From assembly GCA_027924585.1 (NCBI GenBank), contig BSBM01000762.1:12009501-12073500 (forward strand): a stretch of 64,000 nucleotides of DNA. Reading direction: 5' to 3'. The DNA comes from Larix kaempferi. Taxonomy: Eukaryota; Streptophyta; Pinopsida; Pinales; Pinaceae. Below the pieces are notes generated by a model. That model saw only the letters and a list, made by a program, of their open reading frames with translations. It did not search any database and was not told where the DNA came from. The position numbers and the translations under genes are program-made. The number at the start of each line of letters is the position of its first letter. The stretch's first letter is position 1. Below, in pieces: positions 10,521 to 21,271 of this stretch.

Positions 10521-12770
10521 TTTTATTAATTATGGTACGACTGCCATGGACGGAGGTCGGTTAATACATGTATTATGTCATGAGACATAGATGGCCAATT
10601 CAGGAGTACAAACTTGGGCCCGCCGAGAACAACACCACAACTATGCATGAGGTTAGAGCATGAGAAGTGTCTAGGTAAAAGTACTACCTTTCGACTTGCA
10701 GGACTACTGCATTAACCTCTAGAGCTATGTGCGATTAGTTCTTGGGAAACGAGACTTAGAGACTCTCTATCCTTGTTTTGGATCACCATGCCCAGCTCAG
10801 GGGTGGCCTTCGGATGGACTGAGTATATGTCGTCGAAGAGCCTACGGTTGGGTGGAGCGTTGCATTGCCCACATTATTTCCCCTTATGAAATAATTATGT
10901 TTTGAAATTTAATTTGATGTATCTTAATTAATGAAATGACATCTAGAGTTGTTGGATTATATCTTATTGTACTAATGCATGTTGTAAGTGTGAATGATGA
11001 GTACAAGAATAAGATGACAGAAAGAATGACCCTCCTTCATTCTTACCAAGGTGGTAAGAAGAGTATGCTTGTGAAGTTATCATGTTCCTTGATATTTATA
11101 CATTAACTCGTCTAATGGTATCTTTGATTTAATTCGATTAGGGAAAATGAAGAGGAAGATCTTGTATGTTTACTTATTCATATATTCATATCAAGTTGTT
11201 GGTTAGTTGGCCACAAGAAAGAGGCTACCTTTGTTTGAAAAGAGATTTCATTATGATGCTAACCCTAGGGAAGATTAGTATCATGCACATACTTAAGATT
11301 TTACAATTTCATGTTTTGATGTGAAAACATATAGCAGAAATTATGTTTAAGGTGAAGGCATGTGATTCTGGATGCATAGAAGAAAGGTTAAGCTTCTTGT
11401 ACATTGGAATAAATGTGTAAAATCTGATGTGGATTAAGAATGAAACTTTATCTTAGAGCCGTGTGCATGGATAGTGATCTATGTAAGGGTATGTGTGAAA
11501 AAAAGTATGCTTGTATGCATTTGGGGAATGTTGTAAAAGGAGAATAGTCAACATAACCTAACCAAACCTTCGTAAGGTTAGAATTACACCTTTCTGCATG
11601 ATGTATGCATGACATATTGTTATTGGTTATAAGAGAAGAACTTGACATGATCTCATATGGTTATATAGGTGTATAACGTTGTCTTTATTTACTTATGATG
11701 AAATTAATGGTGCATTTACATATAATGGTTAGTTGAAGTTCATATTATTTAAATTACGACACCATGATGTTGAGTATTAATGGTTTTGCATATTTATGTG
11801 TTCGAAAAGGTTTTGCATTATGCATTAAAGATGTGTCGACAAGTTTTCTAAGGGTTTATTAAGTATGTAACTCATTGAATGAGTATCTTTGCATGAAATG
11901 GTATCTAACACATGGATGTATACTTGTACAGTGTTGCATTTAATGTTATAATTACCAAGTATGTGCGAGGATCGAAATTATTCATTCCTCTACAAGTAGT
12001 CGCACCATGATGTATCTTGAGATAATTGATATAATGCATTGCATGTCATTATATGGAAAGATAGGTGCATATCTTGGTTTATAATTATATGAAACTTATG
12101 GTACATAGACATGCTTCTGATGTTAAATGACTCTAGCTGAGAGTGTTATGTTAAAGTTAACATCGAGTTATGAAGATAACTTATTTTATAGAAGGAGTGT
12201 TCTTCTATGTTGCACCAAGTTTGAAGTGGTGTGGTAATTCTTACCCCAGTTTATATAGGAAGATGAAAGTGATCTCTACCTAGAATCCGCTTTATAATGT
12301 TACAAAGAGAAACTTGGTTTGCATGTCTTTATGCTTGGAAAGACTATTGATAGTATGTTGATTATAAAAATATCTATATATTTCTCCCCATTTACTCGTA
12401 AAAGTGTATAGGATTTTGGCATGTTACTAGCAGGTTCTAATTTGACAATAGGCAGAACTTCTAGACATTTTCATGAAGATGATGGTAAAAGGAGAGTTGG
12501 TTTGATGGTCTAAGATGTAATACAAGAGATCAACGGATGAAATACATTACCGTTGGTAAAGATGCAAGGGATTTAATCAGAGTCAGGTTATAAAATGATG
12601 AGAGTCACGTGGAAGTTGACATTTGTTATATGAGGTTTCAGCGTTAGAAGTTTCCATACGCATACACACCGAGAGAGTGACAAGGGCACATTCGATTCTT
12701 AGGATTATTAGTATCAGGTAGGCCTTGTAACCTGGGTTGTCATTTATATAAGCTCATTTATAAAGAAAAC

Positions 12771-13164
12771 ATGGAAGGAACCTCGAATGTTGAAAATATT
12801 AGAATTGACAATGCCCTAGAAGACCGAGATATAGATGTTTTCGACACAACACTTAGAATATCATTCTCTAAAAGAAAATTTAGGTTAAATAAATTATATA
12901 AAGAGGGCACAGATGTGCATAGGGTATTCCAATCATCTTTTATACCTTTTTGTCCAAACAAAATCATGTCATTTCCTGAGTTCATTTCATGGTGTGCATT
13001 GAATTACTTCGAAGCCGAAAGGGTCGTCATGAATGCCTCGAAACTAGAATTGTTTTCCGAATTGAGTCCGCTGTCATAAGAAGTTCCATTGAAATTCCTC
13101 AGTCACAGTCCCATGAGCTTGAGAGATTTACTGAAGAGTCTGTTATTTTTCTTTACCATCAATC
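12771..13164 (+). pseudogene. H frame, piece 1 (N-terminus)
   Basis: Opens with an ATG (MEGTSNVENIRIDNA...) and runs about 100 codons before a net one-base frameshift near 13076. The next frame continues (SIEIPQSQSHELERFTEES) to the left LTR of B. Removing B and one copy of its TSD joins this frame directly to piece 2 at 27714. I do not recognise the family; the sequence has the look of a globular domain (YFEAERVVM, FCPNKIMSFPEF). It is probably the start of a retroelement-borne protein comparable in size to the frame inside the E LTRs. Confidence 0.6.
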
Positions 13165-14116
13165 TGTTGGAATATTCACACCATCATTTTTATATTTTGC
13201 ATTTCTACATGCAAATATGCATACTTTGCATGCCACTGCATGCATCCAGTCATCATAATGGTTGTCTCCCCAACACCTAGAGCTTTTTTCTATCTCTTCA
13301 GAGACTGTCTACAACCCCCATTTGGCCTCCTACGTACCTAATGCACCCTCCTTGACTTTTATGCTTGACAAGTGCACCTTTCCCACCTACCACAGCTAGT
13401 TTGGGCACCTTTGCTCACCTACCACTAGTTATCACTCAGTTAGGGAACCTTATCTCACCTACCAGGAGTTATCACTCAGTTAGTGCATTGATTGAGTAGT
13501 TGTTCCACTGATTTCTCATCCTAACTACTTGTAGCTCCTAGTAAGCTAGTTTTGGAGTGCCACTTGACCCTATGACAGCCTCATGCTCCCCCCTTGGAGT
13601 CTCCATTCCCTGATTTATGCCTAGATGGTTCTATTAGAATCAATTAGACACACTTGAATGACTATTACCATTTATGATTGATACTATTGACTGGTGATGT
13701 CTCCATTGTTATCCAAGCTAGACTTTGAGTTAGACAGCCTCATGCACCCACCTTGGAGTCTCCATTCCCTGATTTATGGCTAGCTGATTTTGTTAGACTC
13801 AGTTGGTCACACTTGACTGACTCTTACCATTTATGACTGATGCTACCGACTGGATGATGTCTCCATAGTTATTCATGCTATACTTTGAGCTCAGATTCGA
13901 ATTCCCTACTTGGCTAATTCGAATCCTATATGATGCCTCATCATTGATTATTGTACCACATTCTCTACATTCATTATTCATTGTATGATATTGACATTGT
14001 CCATTATTTTGTGTTTATGAGTGATTATTGAATGCATGCTTCTTCTTCTTTGCAAATAACCTTGAGAGTTAGATTGTGAGTTTGTTACAGTTGCTAAATC
14101 CCTGCAGATTATCACA
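13165..14116 (+). repeat. B 5' LTR (952 bp)
   Basis: Starts TGTTGGAATATTCACACC, ends GATTATCACA, with TG...CA ends. It aligns along its length with 26786-27708, roughly 9-10 percent different in the stretch I compared, and carries about 30 bp more sequence near its start. Confidence 0.93.
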
Positions 14117-14128
14117 TGGTATCGGATT
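14117..14128 (+). promoter_or_regulatory. B primer binding site (diverged)
   Basis: TGGTATCGGATT directly after the LTR; the first seven bases match the initiator-Met-tRNA primer site and the rest has diverged. Confidence 0.75.
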
Positions 14129-14431
14129 AGTCATCAGTTATTTGAATTGCATCCATTACAGTAGTTGCAACTTTTCTTTGAGCAACTATCTTTCACTTGT
14201 GCACTAGAAGCCTCTGAGTTTCCAGAGAAAATCCTAGTGCTATTACTTAAATTCATTGGAGAAATCCAGTGAGGTCTATCTAGGTGTGAAGGAATTAGTC
14301 CATGTGCCAAGTGTCCTTAAGGTAGTGTTCATTCGAAGTGTAGCATTCTCCATCAACAAAAATTCTCTTGTTTTGCAGGTTTATTCACTCGTTCAGAATC
14401 TTCTTCAACTATTCAACTTTCTCTAATTCAG

Positions 14432-15367
14432 ATGGATCTAAAGCTCACATCTTCCAACTATGTTGAGTGGAAAGCCAAGATGGCTCTCTTCATGAGATCC
14501 AAGAGCTTCACTCGAATAGTCAATGGAACGATGGTAGAACTTCTCAGTGTAGTTGAAAAGTCCAAGTACTTGGACAAGATGGATGAACCAATTGGTCTTC
14601 TCCTTCTCTCAATTTCTGAAGATCTTCACGTTCATGTCATCGATATTACATATCCTAAATAGGTTTGGGACAAGCTTGAATCCCCTTTTGGGCAGAAAGA
14701 TGAAATGAAAGGACACAAATTGGAGAATGAGCTCATATGTTTGAGTTCTGACAGTTTCGAATCTATCAATGCCTTCTTCACCAAGTTCAAAAGCTTGATA
14801 TCATAGTTGAAAATATATGAGATAGTGAAAGAAGACAACCAACTTATCATTGCCATTCTCTCAAAGTTTGGGCCAGACTTCTTAGTTTTTGTCTCTACTT
14901 TCCAGTCAGCTAAGATGTTCATTCCAAAATGGAATTTTCCCTCATTTGATGACTTCATCCAATCTCTTACTCAAGAGGAGGAGAAGTTAATCTTCATGGG
15001 AATGATGAAATCCAAGTTGGATTCAGCCCTCACAACTGCTGAGGCCAAAAGGGCAAATGGTAAAGACAAGCAAAAGATTTCTTATAAGAGATCGAATGAT
15101 ACAAGGCCTACAGATACTCCATATCAGTCTGATGGGGCTTCGAACTCAAGGAAGACCAAGCATTCTCAGAAGAAAAGATCCAAGTGCACATATTGTCTTA
15201 GAGGTTTTCATCCTGAGAGTACTTGCATGAAGAAGACTATGGATTTGATGGCTCAGTTACTTGAGAAGAACAATCTTCCTATACCTACATGTACAAGGAA
15301 GAAAGATCCTGATATTGAACCTTCTAGATCCGAAGACAAGAAAAGATGGCATGCTCTCATGGCAAGA
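14432..15367 (+). pseudogene. B gag relic
   Basis: Copia gag homologous to the X1 gag (LTSSNYVEWKAKM, VWDKLESPFGQKDEM, GHKLENEL, FGPDFLVFVSTFQ), with a CX2CX4HX4C zinc knuckle (CTYCLRGFHPESTC) near 15187. Two in-frame TAG codons, at about 14660 and 14804, sit where a Q is expected. The frame is cut by C after the codons for HALMAR and resumes in frame at 17759. Confidence 0.9.
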
Positions 15368-15606
15368 TGTAACAATAAAATAATAAATTAATATTAATAT
15401 TAATTTATTATAATTAAAGACTATCTAAAGTCAATAGTCATGCCATTTTATGAAAAGGTGCATGGCAGACTTATATAAAGCCCAAACCTATGTAACTATT
15501 AATCATCTACCATATATTACATCTTTTACTTTACTACAAGTCATTTATGGCTTTATTATGTTACTTGTACTGGTTATTTACTTAGTAAGGGACTCTTGTT
15601 CCTTCA
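15368..15606 (+). repeat. C 5' LTR (239 bp)
   Basis: Starts TGTAACAATAAAATAATAAA, ends TTGTTCCTTCA. A TATA box (TATATAAAG) lies at about 15472-15480. Confidence 0.95.
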
Positions 15607-15607
15607 G

Positions 15608-15619
15608 TGGTATCAGAGC
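15608..15619 (+). promoter_or_regulatory. C primer binding site
   Basis: TGGTATCAGAGC one base after the LTR end; initiator Met-tRNA type. Confidence 0.92.
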
Positions 15620-15843
15620 TTGTTGATTCCGGCTTGTGGCCAAATTGTCAAAGTTTCTTTGAGAGTTATGTTTTTAACCTTACATTAGGATTTTGGCCAT
15701 CCTTATTGAAGAAAAAAAAATATTAAAAGAGAGAAAAAAATAAAAGAGAAGTTAAAAAAAGAGAGAGAACAAGAAAGAAGACCGCATAAAAAAAGAGAAG
15801 AATAAAAAAAAAAACACAACATAGGTTTTATTTAACCAATCTT

Positions 15844-15927
15844 GGTTTTATAAAACCACATATTGCCTTGGTTTTATAAAACCATCCCGTGGTTTTATAA
15901 AACTAGCCTTGGTTTTATAAAGAAACC
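15844..15927. repeat. Short tandem palindromes in the C leader
   Basis: The perfect 14-bp palindrome GGTTTTATAAAACC occurs at 15844-15857 and 15870-15883, with near copies starting at 15891 and 15911. A degenerate copy (ggttttatttaacc) lies just upstream. The spacing is about 20-26 bp. Confidence 0.85.
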
Positions 15928-16396
15928 ATTATTTATAAAAACTCATACCTTAATTAGGATGAGTTTAGTTATTATATAACTATAGTAATAATAATACATA
16001 TTATTATTATCTCAAAGGCTTGAACTATTCGCAATCCAACAAAAAAATTAGTTTTTTGGAAAAAAAAACTATATATATATATAGTTTATAAAACATTAAT
16101 ATAATAATATTATTAATTAATTAATTAATAATTATTATTATATTAAAAGAAAAATTATTATTTTATTAAAATAATAACTATTTGTGGAAGAAAAAAAGAA
16201 GAAGTTAATTGACCTAATAAAAAAGGGGTCAAGGAAAGTTCTTTCCAAGATAGACATATTGGGAATTATTACATCTTTTTAATCAACCCTTGTCAAAGAA
16301 ATCGAAGACAAATTAAAGATCATCTATAGTCCAGAACAAGCATAAAAATCATCTATAGTCCAGAACAAGCATCTAACGTCGAAGAAATCCGAGACC

Positions 16397-17263
16397 ATGG
16401 AAGCCGGTTTGCAACTACACATAGAGAAATTAGAAGCCAAGTTAAAGTGCTATCAAAGAGACAATGAATATTTACACGGCAGGAATACAAAATTTGAAGC
16501 AGTAATTGCAATACGTAAGCTACAAGAAAAGTTCGACTAACAAAAAATCTCCGACCAGGAAAGTAATATAGAAAAATTGTATGTGCAAATTGATGAATTA
16601 AGAGCTGAAAATGAACTCAATCAGAGGCTAGAAGATCAAGATATAAAGAATAAAATAATTAAATATGAAGCAGAAATAAAACGCTTGAACAAGATCCTTA
16701 ATGACATGGATGAAGATATGAAGAAGATACGGCATAAATTAGGAGATCAAGAATCAAAGGTCGACCAATGTCGACAACAGATACAAGATCTTCAAAACGA
16801 CGACTCTAAAAAGGCACACAAATCGGAGATCGCAAAGAATAATAAAGCATTATCCAACAATGCTAAAGAAATTTTCAGACTAAGAAGTCATAACACAATA
16901 CTAGTCACAAAAATTAAGAAATTGAAAAATAGCCAAAAGATAGAAGAATCTACGGAAGACATTGAAGGGAAAATTCTAGACAAGTAAGAAGAAAATAGTT
17001 GCATCATAAGTCATAACGATGATCTTAAAGAACAACTTAAGAAATCGGAAAAAGTTAGGAAATCACAAGTAGAAGTGATTAAGAAGTTTCAAAAGAATAA
17101 GATACAGTTAGAGAACAAGTTGAAAAAAATACAAGACAAAACCTTAAAACCTGAAGGGACGAAAATACAACTTCCAACTCAGAGCAGTGATCAAAGGATG
17201 ACTTTCGTAAAAGAAATTTACAGTGTGAAAACTCCCTATCGACACCCCAACCATAAAAAATGA
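16397..17263 (+). pseudogene. C coiled-coil protein, two in-frame stops
   Basis: One frame of 289 codons from ATG at 16397 to the stop at 17261-17263, broken by TAA at 16538 and 16985. The product is charged and rich in K, E, Q and L with heptad-like spacing throughout (IDELRAENELNQRLED, EAEIKRLNKILNDMDED), so a long coiled coil is expected. There is no zinc knuckle and no enzyme motif. I cannot name a family. It could be a gag replacement, a packaging protein or a captured host fragment. The start is the first ATG in the frame. Confidence 0.75.
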
Positions 17264-17281
17264 CACCATAAAAAGGAGGAA

Positions 17282-17503
17282 ATGTCAGAAGATAAAGGTA
17301 CTAAGGTGATCAAAACTCCCGATGACATATCAGTACGGAATCTCGACAATCAACGACAAATCAACTTGGGATGGATTGATCCCTCCACATATCAGAAGTT
17401 ATGCTCGACGCTTAAAAGTTCGTATCGACATGTGTCGTCAACTACGACACCACAAAAAGCAATACATAAAAATTATAAGGCTTTGAGGACAAATCCTTTC
17501 TAA
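17282..17503 (+). CDS. C small second ORF (73 aa), unknown
   Basis: MSEDKGTKVIKTPDDIS... runs to a TAA just before the purine tract and 3' LTR. Basic, no recognised motif. It follows the coiled-coil frame by 18 bp in the same reading frame, so it may be the C-terminal part of the same protein beyond a third stop rather than a separate gene. Confidence 0.4.
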   Translation: MSEDKGTKVIKTPDDISVRNLDNQRQINLGWIDPSTYQKLCSTLKSSYRHVSSTTTPQKAIHKNYKALRTNPF

Positions 17504-17514
17504 GAGAGAGGCAA

Positions 17515-17753
17515 TGTAACAATAAAATAATAAATTATTATTAATATTAATTTATTATAATTAAAGACTATCTAAGGTCAATAGTCATGCCCTTTTACGA
17601 AAAAGTGAATGACGGGCTTATATAAAGCCCAAACCTATGTAACTATTAATCATCTACCATATATTACATCTTTTACTTTACTACAAGTCATTTATGGCTT
17701 TCTTATGTTACTTGTACTTGTTATTTACTTAGTAAGGGACTCTTGTTCCTTCA
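17515..17753 (+). repeat. C 3' LTR (239 bp)
   Basis: Same length and ends as 15368-15606 with about 11 substitutions and no indel. Confidence 0.95.
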
Positions 17754-17758
17754 CAAGA

Positions 17759-18508
17759 GCAACAACATATTCTTCCTTCATCATAGATTCAGGAGCACCA
17801 ATACACATGTATTCCTCCAAAGAACTCTTCTCCATATTCTAAAGCTCAATTGGCCCTTCCATCATGTTGGGCAATGATTCAGAAGTCTCCTTTCAGGGGA
17901 TTGGAAGAATCTATCTTGACCATGGTTATTTAACTGATGTGCTTTATGTTCCTTCTCTTGCAACTAATGTTCTTTCAGTGTATCAAATGACTCATATTGG
18001 AGAGCCCAAAAGAGTGATCTTTTCTCCAAATGAAGTTGAGGTACACCACATGATGTCAGGGGAAATCATTACAAAAGGAGTTGCAAATCATGAGACAAAA
18101 CTCTATGAGTTTTCACACTTCTTACCCCTCTCAAAGGACTCTGCTCTTCACTCTCATGCACATGAAGAGAGTAGACTATCTCATCTCAACTACAATCTAG
18201 CTCAAAATATGGTTGATGGTCTTCTAAGAGACAAGATTTCTCATGGAACCTGCAAAGGTTGCTTGAAAGGCAAGGATCGATCTAAGAAGATTGAGAAAAA
18301 GAGGACCCTTGAAGAAGTGCGAATGCTAGATCCAGATCCACAAGAACCTGAAGATCTAGCACCTACTGGTTCAACTCCTATGGCAAAAAGGGCCATCACT
18401 ACTACATCCACTAGTGATGTTGTTGAAGATCCATCACCAGATTCTAGTTCTTTTGGTAAAAATATCACCTATGATGTCACAAGGGAGATATCAAAGATCT
18501 ACATGTAG
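17759..18508 (+). pseudogene. B protease and GAG-pre-integrase remnant
   Basis: Continues the gag frame in phase after C. DSGAP (protease active site) is at about 17787, a stop lies near 17840, then the frame continues with VLYVPSLATNVLSVYQMTH, typical of the protease to GAG-pre-integrase segment, and a zinc-finger part (SHLNYNLAQNMVDG, CKGCLKGK). Where the integrase core should begin the sequence changes to an acidic, proline-rich tail (MLDPDPQEPEDLAP), so core integrase, RT and RNase H are deleted. Confidence 0.85.
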
Positions 18509-18511
18509 CTT

Positions 18512-18838
18512 CAGAAGTAGTTTATATGATGTTCCCACTTCATTAGATTTAGAGTTTAGAAGTGATGATGAGCCAGTTTCACTTGGTTCTTCACAGGAGA
18601 TTTCAAATTCAGAATTTGAGAGAGATGATGAGTTTCAAGAGAGCGAATCCCCTTCACATGATAGTTCAGATTTGGAGTATGAGAAATCAGCTTCACATGT
18701 TTCTTCACATGAGATTTCAGATTCCGAGTTTGTGTGTGATGATGAGCCAGTTCTACTTGCTTCTCCTCATGAGATTTCATTTTTAGAGTTTGGATGTGAT
18801 GATGAGCTATTTATAGATACATCTTCACATGATTCAAA
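18512..18838 (+). other. B acidic repeat region, left part (cut by D)
   Basis: Open frame with degenerate repeats of about 25-35 residues built on DDEPVSLGSS, SHEISDSEF and similar strings rich in D, E and S. It occupies the place of the missing pol domains and ends at the D insertion; the TSD tcaaa occupies 18834-18838. Confidence 0.7.
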
Positions 18839-19327
18839 TGTTAAGTTTAAACCAAATAGACAAGCAAGATCACTGAAAGAAACATAATCACAAGATAGAC
18901 ACAGAATATACCCTGGGAAACCCTCATGGGGTAGAAAACACAGCAAAGATTTCCTCAATAAGATGATCAACCAAAATACAAGATGTGCTCCTTCCTTCTT
19001 TGTCTCCTTAGCAGATCTCCCAGACAAGTGCGCACTCTTCCACAAGTGAGTGAATGATCTAATGAGGAGTTCACCTCTCTTATTTATACTGACTCCCAAC
19101 TGACTAAAAGACCTAATGGGGCCGACCTCTCCTGGAGAAGTCTAATAACCCCAAAAATATAACCACAGGGCCAACCCCCACATGGTGGGTCTAATAACCC
19201 TAGTTAATACAAACCCTCAGAGGAATAAACATCTCCGGATACATAATAGGGTTACCTCGGAGGGATGAAACATCTCCAGAATAATAAAGTACAAATATAA
19301 TATTCTTTGAAGTTACAATATTCAACA
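18839..19327 (-). repeat. D 3' LTR (489 bp)
   Basis: Sense start TGTTGAATATTGTAACTTC, sense end GGTTTAAACTTAACA. Sense TATAAATAAG (near 19078-19087 on the plus strand) is a likely TATA box. Confidence 0.95.
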
Positions 19328-19337
19328 CTCCCCCTTA
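19328..19337 (-). promoter_or_regulatory. D polypurine tract
   Basis: Sense TAAGGGGGAG directly before the 3' LTR. A second tract, AAGGGGGAG, lies at 21217-21225 close behind the end of the coding region, so the arrays sit between two PPT-like tracts. Confidence 0.8.
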
Positions 19338-19479
19338 ACGAGAAGGATATTATAACAGCATCTACAGGAGCAAGGAGTCACTATACATGATACATCTATA
19401 AATCATCGGAAGCTTTCTTCAATTTGTCTTCGTCAGTAACTCAAACAGTTACTGGTACATCAATGTCAACATCAACATC

Positions 19480-19795
19480 AACATCACACGATCATCAGCA
19501 TCGTCATCACACGATCATCAGCATCGTCATTACACGATCAGCAGCATCATCATCGTACGATCAGCAGCATCGTCATCACACGATTAGCAGCATCGTCATC
19601 ACACGATCAGCAAAATCGTCATCACACGATCAGCAACATCGTCATCACACGATCAGCAGCATCGTCATCACACGATCAGCAGCATCGTCATCACACGATT
19701 AGCAGCATCGTCATCACACGATCATCAGCATCGTCATCACACGATTAGCAGCATCATCATCACACGATCAGCAGCATCGTCATCACACGATCAAC
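19480..19795. repeat. 23-bp tandem array
   Basis: Around 13 imperfect copies of a 23-bp unit (gcatcgtcatcacacgatca + gca); some copies read atcatcagc in place of atcagcagc. It lies in the D 3' noncoding region. Confidence 0.85.
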
Positions 19796-19796
19796 A

Positions 19797-20062
19797 TTAG
19801 TACAAGTATTCATGCCAATACAAGTGACCATATAAACAATACAAGTATCCTACCGATACAAGTAACCACATCGTCAATACAAGTATCCATACCGATACAG
19901 GTAATCACATCATCAATACAAGTATCCTACTGATACAAGTAACCACATCATCAATACAAGTATCCTACCGATACAAGTAACCACAACATCAATACAAGTA
20001 TCCTACCGATACAAGTAACCACATCATCAATACAAGTATCCTACCGATACAAGTAACCACAT
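19797..20062. repeat. 38-bp tandem array
   Basis: About seven copies of a unit containing acaagtatcctaccgataca followed by agtaaccacatcatcaat, the first ones more diverged. Confidence 0.85.
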
Positions 20063-20067
20063 CAAAA

Positions 20068-20487
20068 ATCACTTTCTCGGAGACCATACGTCTACGGATC
20101 AATTTAGGGACCGAAGTCCGGGGATGATACAATCCCCACTTCTCGGAGACCATACGTCTACGGATCAATTCAGGGACCGAAGTCCGGGGATGATACAATC
20201 CCCACTTCTCGGAGACCTCACGTCTACGGATCAATTCAGGGACCGAAGTCCGGGGATGATACAATCCCCACTTCTCGGAGACCACACGTTTACGGATCAA
20301 TTAAGGCACTGAAGTACGGGGATGATACAATCCCCACTTCTCGGAGACCACACGTCTATGGATCAATTCAGGGACCGAAGTCCGGGGATGATACAATCCC
20401 CACTTCTCGGAGACCACACGTCTACGGATCAATTCAGGGACCGAAGTCCGGGGATGATACAATCCCCACTTCTCGGAGACCTCACGT
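20068..20487. repeat. 66-bp tandem array
   Basis: About six copies of a 66-bp unit with cttctcggagaccacacgtc and gaagtccggggatgatacaa. The unit is a multiple of three, so frames of 22-residue repeats arise on both strands; I treat these as by-products. Confidence 0.9.
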
Positions 20488-20797
20488 CTACGGCTCTCTT
20501 TAGGACTGAAAGTCCAGGGATGATCCAATCCCCTCAACTGTCCACTAAGGACTTCATTCTCGGAGACCTCACGTCTACGGCTCTCTTTAGGACTGAAAGT
20601 CCAGGGATGATCCAATCCCCTCAACTTTCCACTAAGGACTTCATTCTCGGAGACCTCATGTCTACGGCTCTCTTTAGGACTGAAAGTCCAGGGATGATCC
20701 AATCCCCTCAACTGTCCACTAAGGACTTCATTCTCGAAGACCTCACGTCTACGGCTCTCTTTAGGACTGAAAGTCCAGGGATGATCCAATCCCCTCC
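20488..20797. repeat. 87-bp tandem array, related to the 66-bp array
   Basis: About four copies of an 87-bp unit that shares ctcggagacctcacgtctac and ccagggatgatccaatcccc with the 66-bp unit but carries an extra ctcaactgtccactaaggac segment. It appears to be a derived higher-length form. Confidence 0.88.
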
Positions 20798-20829
20798 TGT
20801 ATTCTCATCTATACAGGTACAAATATCCA

Positions 20830-21120
20830 AGAGCATGTATCACATCAAAACATGTATACATCATTAATCAAAACCAAAACATGTATACATCTAGCATGTA
20901 TTTTCACTAATACATCTAATCATCAAAACATGTATACATCACATCAAAACATGTATACATCTAGCATGTATTCTTACTAATACATCTAATCATCAAAACA
21001 TGTATACATCACATCAAAACATGTATACATCTAGCATGTATTCTTACTAATACATCTATCATCAAAACATGTATACATCATACCAAAACATGTATACATC
21101 TAGCATGTATCAAAACATGT
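20830..21120. repeat. Array based on aaaacatgtatacatc
   Basis: Repeated aaaacatgtatacatc (with the palindrome ATGTATACAT), alternating with tagcatgtattcttactaat segments in a period of about 65-70 bp. Confidence 0.85.
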
Positions 21121-21271
21121 ATCGATAAAAAATAGAAGATATATAAGAGTTCTAAATCTAAATAATTGTAAGTGGCTAAGTGCAACAAAACAAAATTGTT
21201 ATCAAATACTATACTACTCCCCCTTTCGAGGAGGGTCCTTCTGGACTATACCAAGCATGTCTCGGAAGTAT

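Larger units (their letters stand above)
7307..12770. other. 5.5 kb without a recognisable gene
   Basis: No open frame longer than about 116 codons and no conserved motif that I recognise on either strand. It holds TA/TG microsatellites (7430-8150), a 44-bp tandem duplication (9265-9352) and a long TGCAT-rich stretch (about 9600-10520). A TATA-like tttatataag lies at about 12746-12755, just before frame H. By analogy with E, the 5' end of the H-bearing LTR should lie here, but I could not place it. Confidence 0.6.
15368..17753 (+). mobile_element. C, small non-autonomous LTR element encoding only a coiled-coil protein
   Basis: 2386 bp, perfect TSD caaga (15363-15367 and 17754-17758), two 239-bp LTRs, PBS 15608-15619 and a purine-rich tract (aagagagaggcaa) ending at 17514. 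It has no gag, protease, integrase or RT motif. The frame of B reads through perfectly when C and one TSD copy are removed. LTRs differ at about 11 of 239 positions. Confidence 0.95.

Noticed and set aside
17609-17842. 77-codon ORF starting in the C 3' LTR
   Set aside because: It fuses LTR sequence to the B protease frame across the insertion junction.
20068-20797. Regular direct repeats that could suggest a CRISPR array
   Set aside because: Units of 66 and 87 bp are continuous tandem repeats without variable spacers, inside a plant retrotransposon.
19424-20867. ORFs of 92-181 codons in the D arrays
   Set aside because: Period multiples of three keep frames open on both strands; repetitive, no motif.
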